From assembly GCA_934168245.1 (NCBI GenBank), contig CAKPMY010000001.1:62001-126000 (forward strand): a DNA stretch of 64,000 nucleotides. Reading direction: 5' to 3'. Under the pieces are notes generated by a model that had not been told where the DNA came from, did no database searches, and worked only from the letters and a program-made list of their open reading frames with translations. Positions 38,875 to 46,826 of the stretch are shown here, in pieces (the stretch's first letter is position 1; each line of letters starts with the position of its first letter). Source of the stretch: an uncultured Bacilli bacterium (lineage in GTDB: Bacteria; Bacillota_I; Bacilli_A; RF39; UBA660). A program made the translations under genes and the position numbers.

Positions 38875-41800
38875 CTATGCAAGAATAAGAACATAAGGAT
38901 TAGTAGAGGTACCATCACCATAATCAACCTTCATACCAGGTTTAATTGATACAACTGGCCTAAAATCATTAGAAAAACTAGTCAAACAATACCGAACAAA
39001 GGTATTCATATTTACATTTGGACCGTATACTGCAATTCGTGAATTATCAGTTGTTGTACTTAGAGGTGACATAGTCCAAAAATTTAAAGTACCTAAATAT
39101 GAAAACGAATAGTATCTACCGGCTAATAAAACCTCATCATAAGTAAGTAATCCAACTGGATATTTTAAACCATTTGTTGTAGTAAACTTATCATAGCTGT
39201 TATTGCACTTAAGTAACGACGATGCACCATTAAAAAATAAATCATAACCAAAGAAACGTACATCGCTAGAGGCAGCAATTTTTCCAATAATTGTATTTTC
39301 ACTTACCAAAGATGTAGTTATAATTTCACGATTATTACAAAATGTTGCATCTTCCAAATAATCTGTATAACTTGTCATATTATTCTTATACCATGTTTCG
39401 ATCGTAGTTTTCGCATTAGAATCATTAATATTATTAAAAACCTTGGCTTCTTTAAAGGCTTGTAAATTATAAGCATTAATATCATAATAGGAAATAGTCT
39501 CATTTTTATAGTAAATTAAATATTTAACGGAAGCACACTTTGTATTTTCACTAAAACAAGTGTAGTTATAGCCCTTTGTCAATGTTTCAAATTCATTATA
39601 TAAATTAGTCACTGACAGACTAATCGTATCTTGCAAAACATATTGTGTACCATCCCATTGTTCCCAGTTACCAAAAATAATTTTCTTATTTGCAGCCTGT
39701 GTTTTTAAATCCGAAGCCAATGAGCCATCATTAAGAGAAACGTATGTCAGATTACCTTCATTATAAGAAATAACATAATATATATTAGAACAAGAAACAT
39801 CAGAAGAATCTGGACACACATAATAATCCGCCAGAGTTTCATATTTTTCTGCCCATACTATTTTTTGACCAATGTAACTTGCCACCTTATAATTTCCACT
39901 ACTATAAGTTGCAGAAGTAGAAGCATTCATATATATTGGAACATAATAAGCCTCAGTAGAAGTCCCTCCAACTATATAAACAGGTTCACTGCAACTACTA
40001 GAACCATCTAAACAAGTATAATATTTTTTATATGAAGTACTCCAAGTATCCTGAGTAGCATTATTAAGAACATAAGTACCATCAAAATTGTTACGTTGTA
40101 ATGAAGAATAACTAGAAGTAAAATAGTATTTTCCAGTACCCATTGTTTGAGTCTTACTTATATTAATAGTACTAGTAGTTAATCCCAATACATCATACCA
40201 TTTAGGCATAGTATATGTTTTTACTTTTTCAAGACTTCCATACATATAACCAACACTAGCAATAGAACCAGGATCAGTATTAAAAGCACCTTTTCCTATA
40301 CTACAAGCAGTATTAGTACACTGATTATTACTATTAGGAAGACCATTATATAATATCTTTACACCACCAGTATCGGTAGTTCTAACTATTTTCCAACAAA
40401 ATCCAGCAAACAACAAGTTATTATCATCAATAGAACCATGATAATAATGAATTGGATAATTATCATTTGCAGTTGAAGAATAAGTATAAACTCCTTTATT
40501 TGTAGTCGTAGTACTAGTAAGATCTAAATTAGTATCCAAAGTAGCCTTACCTGCCACAATATCATATAAAGTAGCAGCCTCATAAATAGTTCCATCCACA
40601 GTTTTATTCATAGAAGCCTTAGCCCAAGTTGCTTTCAAAGTAACCGCATAAGGTGGCATAACAAAATTAGTACCCTTACGTTCAACATTAGTATCATCTA
40701 TTTGCCAGCCCTTAAACTCATAACCAGCACACACTGGAACAGTACTAGAAATATCAACTACACTAAATGGATTATGATAAATAGTATATGGCAAATGATT
40801 TATTGTACAATCAGAAGGAGCATTTCCATCATAAACAACAGGATAGGCATTAGCAAGAGCCGGAGTGTCAGTACTAATAATGGTCTCAGAAACATCACCA
40901 ATCTTATAATTGATTGCTACCTTTCTAAAAAGTGGATATACACCAACTGCACCTTCCGAATACTTATCTTTTAATTTTAAATCAAAACTCATTGTAACAG
41001 GAAATCCTGTAGCAAGTCGATTATCTGAACCTTCATTACCAAAAAACCATATCATTCTTGCACCAATAATATTGCCTGAAGTACCAAATGTTACATTTGG
41101 TTTGATATTATCAATAGAAAAAACATCAGTATTTATCAAAGTATCAATACTAAATAAATCATAATCTACATATCGCACCATATAATCTATGTTTGAAATA
41201 ATTCTATAAAAAGAAGAAAGATCAGTTCCAACATATTGAACATCACTCATTTCTTTTAAAATATCACTTTTGTTTCCACCAACATTATACTGAACAGCAA
41301 AAAAGTTTTTTATTTCTGGATAGTTTTTTCTGATATTATTATACGTTTCCTTTTCTTTTCCCATATCTCGAGCCGGATCACCATCAGTAATTAATACAAC
41401 CCAAATATCATTGTCACCATAATCAGTAGAAGTTTCAAGGAGTTCATTTAAAGCATCTAATGCCGAATAGTAACTAAGCCCAGTACTCCCATCTAAATTA
41501 CCATATGATGTTGAGTTAAGTTCAGTAAGATCAGTACCAAAATCACTTGCTATCTCGGCTACTGAATTAAATTTTATAACTGCTAAAGAGTTATCACTAT
41601 TTTTTGAAAGAAAACTTCGTCCAAATGCACGAATACGGTTTTTCATTGTAGTAATATCTATAGTATCATCCACTAACAATACTAAATCTATAGGTTTAAT
41701 ATCTTTTGCCATAGCAACACTATCAAGTTTAAAAGTTACTCGTACTCTGCCCTTAGAAACCCATTCTGCATTTACATCAATATTCCAACTTCCAGGATCA

Positions 41801-41967
41801 TCGTCTTCAGATGAAAGTTTTGTTGATTGATATGTGATGTTTTTAACTTCCACATCTGCCGCAAATGAATTAGTAAGTGTAAATACAAAAACAAAAATTA
41901 AAATTAAAGATAATAAAAATAATAAAGACTTCTTTTTAGTAAAAAAACTAAAGACTTTCTTTAACAT
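38875..41967 (-). CDS. VWA-like secreted protein of pilus island
   Basis: A 1,030-residue exported protein. It has a signal helix (LLFLLSLILIFVFVFTLTNS), then a von Willebrand A-like domain at ~75-270 (PIDLVLLVDD, NSLAVIKFNSVAEIASDF, WVVLITDGDPARDMGKE). The MIDAS motif, normally DxSxS, reads DDTID here. One InlB-type repeat follows (GYEFKGWQIDDTNVERKG), then a ~500-residue Cys-containing domain (FAGFCWKIVRTTDTGGVKIL) ending RPVVSIKPGMKVDYGDGT. There is no LPXTG or membrane helix at the C-terminus. First gene of the island; by position a tip adhesin, but its attachment is unclear. Confidence 0.85.
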   Translation of the reverse strand: MLKKVFSFFTKKKSLLFLLSLILIFVFVFTLTNSFAADVEVKNITYQSTKLSSEDDDPGSWNIDVNAEWVSKGRVRVTFKLDSVAMAKDIKPIDLVLLVDDTIDITTMKNRIRAFGRSFLSKNSDNSLAVIKFNSVAEIASDFGTDLTELNSTSYGNLDGSTGLSYYSALDALNELLETSTDYGDNDIWVVLITDGDPARDMGKEKETYNNIRKNYPEIKNFFAVQYNVGGNKSDILKEMSDVQYVGTDLSSFYRIISNIDYMVRYVDYDLFSIDTLINTDVFSIDNIKPNVTFGTSGNIIGARMIWFFGNEGSDNRLATGFPVTMSFDLKLKDKYSEGAVGVYPLFRKVAINYKIGDVSETIISTDTPALANAYPVVYDGNAPSDCTINHLPYTIYHNPFSVVDISSTVPVCAGYEFKGWQIDDTNVERKGTNFVMPPYAVTLKATWAKASMNKTVDGTIYEAATLYDIVAGKATLDTNLDLTSTTTTNKGVYTYSSTANDNYPIHYYHGSIDDNNLLFAGFCWKIVRTTDTGGVKILYNGLPNSNNQCTNTACSIGKGAFNTDPGSIASVGYMYGSLEKVKTYTMPKWYDVLGLTTSTINISKTQTMGTGKYYFTSSYSSLQRNNFDGTYVLNNATQDTWSTSYKKYYTCLDGSSSCSEPVYIVGGTSTEAYYVPIYMNASTSATYSSGNYKVASYIGQKIVWAEKYETLADYYVCPDSSDVSCSNIYYVISYNEGNLTYVSLNDGSLASDLKTQAANKKIIFGNWEQWDGTQYVLQDTISLSVTNLYNEFETLTKGYNYTCFSENTKCASVKYLIYYKNETISYYDINAYNLQAFKEAKVFNNINDSNAKTTIETWYKNNMTSYTDYLEDATFCNNREIITTSLVSENTIIGKIAASSDVRFFGYDLFFNGASSLLKCNNSYDKFTTTNGLKYPVGLLTYDEVLLAGRYYSFSYLGTLNFWTMSPLSTTTDNSRIAVYGPNVNMNTFVRYCLTSFSNDFRPVVSIKPGMKVDYGDGTSTNPYVLILA

Positions 41968-42058
41968 ATTTTTCTCCTGTCTGTCTGTCTAAGGATAGAT
42001 TTTTTCTGTTTATTTGCCAACATATTTATCACCATCTTTACTATTCTTAACCATAATA

Positions 42059-42087
42059 ATTGTACTATATAGTATAGTTTTTTTCAA
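42059..42087 (-). promoter_or_regulatory. Pilus-island promoter with palindromic operator
   Basis: TTGAAA (42087-42082), 17-bp spacer, TACAAT (42064-42059), about 90 bp before the VWA-like gene. A perfect 12-bp palindrome TACTATATAGTA (42063-42074) lies in the spacer and touches the -10. Three GACA repeats adjoin the ribosome site GGAG of the first gene (about 41978-41990). Confidence 0.7.
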
Positions 42088-42101
42088 GTATCAGAAAAAT
42101 C

Positions 42102-42130
42102 AAAAAAGACATCATCCTAAGACGACATCT
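42102..42130 (-). terminator. Terminator after nrdG
   Basis: Minus-strand AGATGTCGTC, loop TTAG, GATGATGTCT (three G-T pairs), then TTTTTG, starting at the stop codon of nrdG. Confidence 0.7.
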
Positions 42131-42681
42131 TATATAAATAAATACTCTGGTTTTTTATAATTCAAAGAATAATTTTTATCATCTCTATATTCTTCAACTA
42201 AGACTACTTTCTCTTCTTCTAAACTCTTCTTAACATCAATTATTCTTTGATTCCTAGAACCTCTAAAATAAATATCTAAACTCTTCTCTTCCAAAACAAA
42301 TTTACCATCTACTAATATATCAATATAATCTAATAATTTTCTTTGTTTTGGATTATTAATAATAGTCTCATATGTAAAGCCTGTATAACACCAAACACTA
42401 AGTCCCATCTCTTTCGCAGCCTTACATATTTCTATACAAGCGTCACTTTGACACATTGGATCTCCTCCAGATAAAGTTATTCCATCTTGTCCCTCTATAT
42501 TTTTTAACTCTTCAATAACTTCTTTTATATCTACTAGAAATCCTCCATTAAAATCATGTGTCCCAGGGTTATGACAGCCTTTACAGTTATGTGGACACCC
42601 TTGAGTCCACACAACTGTCCTTATTCCTTCACCATCTACTATTGAATCTGGTTGTAAATCAGCGGCTAATCTAATTTCCAT
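42130..42681 (-). CDS. nrdG: Anaerobic ribonucleotide reductase activase 1
   Basis: A 183-residue radical-SAM enzyme. GCPHNCKGCHNPG holds the CX3CX2C iron-sulfur motif (C29, C33, C36), followed by GITLSGGDPMCQSDA. NrdG reductively cleaves S-adenosylmethionine to place the glycyl radical on NrdD. Length is slightly above the E. coli enzyme. Start ATG 42681 overlaps the end of the 57-residue glycyl-loop ORF, so radical carrier and activase are translated together. Confidence 0.95.
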   Translation of the reverse strand: MEIRLAADLQPDSIVDGEGIRTVVWTQGCPHNCKGCHNPGTHDFNGGFLVDIKEVIEELKNIEGQDGITLSGGDPMCQSDACIEICKAAKEMGLSVWCYTGFTYETIINNPKQRKLLDYIDILVDGKFVLEEKSLDIYFRGSRNQRIIDVKKSLEEEKVVLVEEYRDDKNYSLNYKKPEYLFI

Positions 42682-42844
42682 TCTTGCATTCGTCTTTTAA
42701 TAAGTCTTTTACTCCAGAATGTTTTACACGATCCCTTTCTTCTGCTCTTTTACCATTATTAAATCTTGAAACATCTCCTGCTAAATATCCTGTAACTCTT
42801 CTAATTCTTTCAAACTTTTCTCCTTCGCCAACTATTTTTTCCAT
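42671..42844 (-). CDS. Separate NrdD glycyl-radical C-terminal polypeptide
   Basis: A 57-residue ORF: MEKIVGEGEKFERI, then RRVTGYLAGDVSRFNNGKRA, EERDRVKHSGVKD. The RVTGYL segment matches the glycyl-radical loop at the C-terminus of class III reductases (for example R-x-x-GYL in NrdD), here outside the large subunit. It lies between nrdD (42885-45200), which ends after its zinc cysteines, and nrdG, with a strong AGGAGG site 8 nt before ATG 42844. Several in-frame and out-of-frame stops (TAAATAAATAAATAATTAA) separate it from nrdD, so a simple frameshift does not explain the split. Inferred to carry the radical in trans. Confidence 0.85.
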   Translation of the reverse strand: MEKIVGEGEKFERIRRVTGYLAGDVSRFNNGKRAEERDRVKHSGVKDLLKDECKNGN

Positions 42845-42884
42845 AAATATTCCTCCTACTTCTTTTAATTAATTATTTATTTAT

Positions 42885-45200
42885 TTATCTACCACAACAC
42901 TCAGGTGCTGTAATTTGTTCTATTGGAACTCCCTCAAATTCATGTCTTCCACATCCTGGACAAACATCATTAATTACACCAACATATCCACATACTGGAT
43001 CTCTATCTACTGGATGGTTAATAGCTCCATAACCAATACCAGACTCTTTCATTATACGAATAACCTTTTCAAAAGCATCAACGTTACTAGCAACATCTCC
43101 ATCTAATTCAATATAAGAAATATGTCCACCATTAGTTAATTCATGATAAGGTGCTTCAGTCTTAAGTTTATCAGCAATACTAATATTATAATAAACCGGT
43201 ACATGGAATGAATTAGTATAATATTCTCTATCAGTAACACCTTTAATCTTTCCATAAATTGCTTTATCAATAGATGTAAATCTACCAGATAATCCTTCTG
43301 CTGGAGTAGCTAAACAAGTAAAGTTTAAATTATATTTAGCCGAATTTTCATCACATCTATTTCTCATAAACTTAATAATTTCAAGTCCTAATTTTTGACT
43401 TGCTTTACTCTCGCCATGATGTTCCCCAGTTAAAGCTTTTAAACATTCAGCAAGACCAATAAATCCGGTTGATAAAGAACCATGTTTCCATACTTTTCTA
43501 AGTCTATCAGTTGGTTTTAACTTCTCACCATTAGTCCAAACTCCTTGTCCTAATAAGAATGGGAAGTTATATGAATGTTTACTACATTGAACTTCAAATC
43601 TTTCAAGTAATTGATCACGAACCTTATCCATAATCTCTCCAAGTTCTTCATAAAAACCTTTCATATCTGCTTTATCTCTTTCTTTTAAAGCAATACCATG
43701 TTTAATACCAAGTCTTGGTAAATTAATTGTTGTAAATGATAAATTTCCTCTACCTGTAACAACTTGATTATCTGGAGAAGTAACATCTGCTAAAACTCTT
43801 GTACGACATCCCATATAAGCTATTTCTGTATTAACATTTCCCGGTTTATAAAATTGTAAATTAAATGGAGCATCTACAAATGCAAAGTTAGGGAAAAGTC
43901 TCTTAGCAGAAACTTTACAAGCTAATTTAAATAAATCATAGTTAGGATCTTCTTTATTATAGTTAACTCCTTCTTTTACTTTAAATATTGATACTGGGAA
44001 TATTGGAGTCTCTCCATTACCTAAACCTCTATCAGTTGCTAAAAGTAAATTTCTAGTAACCATTCTTCCTTCTGGAGAAATATCAGTACCAAAGTTTACT
44101 GAAGAAAACGGTACTTGGGCACCGGCTCTAGAGTGCATTGTATTTAAATTATGAACAAAAGCTTCCATTGCTTGTTGTGTAGCTCTATCAGTCTTTTGTA
44201 AAGCCTTCTCACTTGCTAATTTAAATATTTCTTTTACTCTATCTGATCCTTTTTGATAATCACTAAACTCTTCTAAATTAACTTCAATTGACTCTATCTT
44301 ATCAATCTCACGAATAATTCTATCTAAATTAATAACACCAATAAAACCATCCAAATCTAAAAAGTCATATACAGTTTGTTTAAATTGTTTCTTAAATGTT
44401 TTTAAAACACCAGGAGCCAAATAATAATCAAGCGCTGGTATAGATTGTCCACCATGTTGATCATTTTGATTAGCTTGAATAACTATAGCAGCCAAAGAAC
44501 TATAAGTTGAAATATCTTGTGGAGGTCTTACATACCCATGTCCCGTATCAAAACCATTCTTAAATAATCTTGATAAATCTATCTGACAACAAGTAGTAGT
44601 ACCCATTGCTAAGAAATCCATATCGTGAATGTGAATCTCACCTTCATCATGCATCTTAGCATATTCTGGTTTCATTAAATATGCCTTAGCAAATTCTCTT
44701 GAAACTGTCGAACCATATTGAAGCATAGTACCCATTGGACTATTACCATCAATATTAGCATTTTCTCTTTTTGCATCTTCTTCATTAGCAGACTTAAGTC
44801 CTAAATTCTCTAGCGATTTTAAAAACTTATGAGTCTTCTTATCATCAAAGAATGATTGACGAGATTGTGCTCTTCTTTCACGATATTCTGAAAAAGATTT
44901 ATAAACATCCTCATATCCTTTAGAAGATAATTCATCTTCAATAAAATCTTGAATTTGTTCAATTTGGAACTTATCAGTATTTTTTGCTTCTTTTTCGATT
45001 CTCTTTAAAACAGCCTGATACACTTTTTGAATATCTTTACTATCATATTTACGAAGTTTATCATCTTCACCATTATCTATTGAAACACTATCAAAGCCTT
45101 TCTTTATTGCTAAAGCTATTTTAGTCTCATCAAATGGTACTTTCTTTCCATTTCTCTTAACGACCATTAATTGGTCTAATTTGTCGCTTACTTCTACCAT
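42885..45200 (-). CDS. nrdD: Class III ribonucleotide reductase catalytic subunit 1, no glycyl loop
   Basis: A 771-residue anaerobic reductase that turns ribonucleoside triphosphates into deoxy forms. The N-terminal ATP cone is at residues ~10-105 (VVKRNGKKVPFDETKIALAI). The catalytic barrel includes GEIHIHDMDFLAMGTTTCCQ, NDQHGGQSIPALDYYLAPG and the cysteine segment YMGCRTRVL. The C-terminus has zinc-binding Cys pairs (DPVCGYVG, VCPGCGRHEFEG, ECCGR) and then stops; the GYL glycyl loop expected about 20 residues later is missing and appears in the next ORF. It is followed by that ORF and nrdG. The upstream gap 45201-45474 is AT-rich with no ORF and no clear NrdR box. Confidence 0.9.
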   Translation of the reverse strand: MVEVSDKLDQLMVVKRNGKKVPFDETKIALAIKKGFDSVSIDNGEDDKLRKYDSKDIQKVYQAVLKRIEKEAKNTDKFQIEQIQDFIEDELSSKGYEDVYKSFSEYRERRAQSRQSFFDDKKTHKFLKSLENLGLKSANEEDAKRENANIDGNSPMGTMLQYGSTVSREFAKAYLMKPEYAKMHDEGEIHIHDMDFLAMGTTTCCQIDLSRLFKNGFDTGHGYVRPPQDISTYSSLAAIVIQANQNDQHGGQSIPALDYYLAPGVLKTFKKQFKQTVYDFLDLDGFIGVINLDRIIREIDKIESIEVNLEEFSDYQKGSDRVKEIFKLASEKALQKTDRATQQAMEAFVHNLNTMHSRAGAQVPFSSVNFGTDISPEGRMVTRNLLLATDRGLGNGETPIFPVSIFKVKEGVNYNKEDPNYDLFKLACKVSAKRLFPNFAFVDAPFNLQFYKPGNVNTEIAYMGCRTRVLADVTSPDNQVVTGRGNLSFTTINLPRLGIKHGIALKERDKADMKGFYEELGEIMDKVRDQLLERFEVQCSKHSYNFPFLLGQGVWTNGEKLKPTDRLRKVWKHGSLSTGFIGLAECLKALTGEHHGESKASQKLGLEIIKFMRNRCDENSAKYNLNFTCLATPAEGLSGRFTSIDKAIYGKIKGVTDREYYTNSFHVPVYYNISIADKLKTEAPYHELTNGGHISYIELDGDVASNVDAFEKVIRIMKESGIGYGAINHPVDRDPVCGYVGVINDVCPGCGRHEFEGVPIEQITAPECCGR

Positions 45201-45474
45201 AAATTAACCTCCACATAAGTAACATTCTTTCCTTCATTTTAGAAACTAATTATAAAAAAATCAATACAAAAAATGACACTTTTTTTACCATTTTTTTCAA
45301 TACGTTGATATATAAAGAAAAGCTCCAAAAACTTTTTTTGTTCGATTTACGACAATTGACATTTTTATACATTTAAGAAAATTGCAACAGCACATTTTTT
45401 ATTTTTTTGCAAGTGTTTTTCAACCAATTTCCTTATTTTTCAACAAAACAGTATTTCCATAAAAGAAAAAAATT

Positions 45475-45501
45475 AAAAAAATGTAAAAATCATTTTTTAC
45501 A
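45475..45501 (-). terminator. Terminator of nrdD2-dut operon
   Basis: Minus-strand TGTAAAAA, loop ATGA, TTTTTACA, then TTTTTTT; the stem overlaps the dut stop region at 45497. Confidence 0.8.
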
Positions 45502-45967
45502 ATTTCTTAATTTTTGTATCAGTTGAACCAAAACCTCCATTTCTAGAACCAAATGCATTATCGTTATCAACAACTAAATATTTTGTAAACACAACTTGTC
45601 CTATTACATCGCCTTTCTTAACCTCAATGTCATGATCACTACAGTTAAAATAAGCAAAGTAAAAATGTCCATCATTATCTGGATTACCATAATAATCTGC
45701 ATCTATTAATCCTACACTATTTGCCATTAAAAACCCTTTCTTAGGCCCAGAACTACGATTTAATAATAAATAGCATTCATCATCCATACAATAAGCCTTT
45801 AAGCCTGTTGGAATAAGTGTAGGCTTAATTCCTGGTTTATACATAGGAATAACTATATCTTCCGCTGCTTCAACATCATATCCAGCCGAATGGGCTGTCT
45901 TTCTAACCGGTAAATTAATTCCTTTATCTTCATATCCTTTTACTACTTCAAATCCACGTTTTCTCAT
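45497..45967 (-). CDS. dut: dUTP diphosphatase
   Basis: A 156-residue trimeric-type dUTPase. Motifs in order: AHSAGYDVEAAEDI (motif 1), LLNRSSGPKKGFLMANS (motif 2, with NRSSG where PRSS is usual), GLIDADYYG (motif 3), GDVIGQVVF (motif 4) and the flexible FGSRNGGFGST (motif 5). It hydrolyses dUTP to dUMP, keeping uracil out of DNA and feeding dTMP synthesis. Start ATG overlaps the end of nrdG; it closes the operon with the reductase that makes its substrate. Confidence 0.95.
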   Translation of the reverse strand: MRKRGFEVVKGYEDKGINLPVRKTAHSAGYDVEAAEDIVIPMYKPGIKPTLIPTGLKAYCMDDECYLLLNRSSGPKKGFLMANSVGLIDADYYGNPDNDGHFYFAYFNCSDHDIEVKKGDVIGQVVFTKYLVVDNDNAFGSRNGGFGSTDTKIKKL

Positions 45968-46509
45968 TATACTTCTCCTTTTAATATCTTATTATTATCT
46001 ATATATAAATTAATAATTCCAGTATCTAAACTACTTCTAACATCAATAATCCTCTGATTACTACTCCCAACATAATGTAACTTTTCTAAAGCCAGACTCA
46101 ATACAAATCTTCCCTCTAATAAAACATCAACATTATCTAAAATCGTTTCTAAGTTTTTATCTTCTTTTACTTCTTTCATTAACTCTTCCCAAGTATATCC
46201 AGTATAACACCAAATATTCTTATCAGGAAATTTACTCTTAATCTCTTTAACTAATAAACTAACTTCTTCTCTATTCCCAACATATAAAGGATCTCCTCCT
46301 GATAAAGTTAAGCCACTACACCAACTCTTCTCTAATTCAGCAAATACTTCCCTCTTAGCCTCCTCATCAAAGATAAGTCCATCATTAGCATCCCAAGTAA
46401 TTGGATTCTGACAAGCCTGACAATGATGAGAACATCCTGCTAGCCATAACACTACTCTAAGTCCATCCCCATTTAACATATCAGCCTTTGTAATATTATG
46501 GTATCTCAT
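45967..46509 (-). CDS. nrdG: Anaerobic ribonucleotide reductase activase 2
   Basis: A 180-residue radical-SAM activase paralogous to the one at 42130-42681. GCSHHCQACQNPITWD gives CX3CX2C (C26, C30, C33), then GLTLSGGDPLYVGN. It presumably activates the NrdD at 46827-48956. Start ATG overlaps the preceding gene's stop by 4 nt and its own stop overlaps dut. Confidence 0.95.
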   Translation of the reverse strand: MRYHNITKADMLNGDGLRVVLWLAGCSHHCQACQNPITWDANDGLIFDEEAKREVFAELEKSWCSGLTLSGGDPLYVGNREEVSLLVKEIKSKFPDKNIWCYTGYTWEELMKEVKEDKNLETILDNVDVLLEGRFVLSLALEKLHYVGSSNQRIIDVRSSLDTGIINLYIDNNKILKGEV

Positions 46510-46826
46510 AACTTCTCAACATCCCCATGACTATAATATAAGACTGGTTTATTTAATAATTCAGCCCATTCAATCTGACTCTTAGTACTACTACCAATAT
46601 AACCATCTTTATCAATAACAATAACTATATCACTACGACATACCTTCATTTTAGCAGCCGTATCTAATATCTTCTTAGTCCCAACCCCACATTCTGGTAC
46701 TTCTCCAGATTGATTATAAACAGACGGAGTAAACACTAAATATCCTTTCAAAGCCAATTTCTCTTCAACCGCTAAAAAGACATCCCTAAATTTAGTACTT
46801 CCAATCAATAAAACAACACTATACAT
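46506..46826 (-). CDS. Nucleoside 2-deoxyribosyltransferase-like protein
   Basis: A 106-residue Rossmann-like protein opening YSVVLLIGSTKFRD, then SDIVIVIDKDGYIGSSTKSQ and IEWAELLNKPVLYYS. This pattern (GS.KF, V.DKDGYIG.ST..EI.YA) is that of nucleoside 2-deoxyribosyltransferase-like proteins often found beside nucleotide genes. It lies directly between nrdD and nrdG with 0-4 nt spacing, supporting a role in deoxynucleotide metabolism. Substrate unknown. Confidence 0.75.
   Translation of the reverse strand: MYSVVLLIGSTKFRDVFLAVEEKLALKGYLVFTPSVYNQSGEVPECGVGTKKILDTAAKMKVCRSDIVIVIDKDGYIGSSTKSQIEWAELLNKPVLYYSHGDVEKL

Noticed and set aside
45201..45474. NrdR box or riboswitch upstream of nrdD
   Set aside because: I found no ACA-containing NrdR-like palindrome and no structured cobalamin- or purine-type leader; the region is A/T-rich and featureless to my reading.
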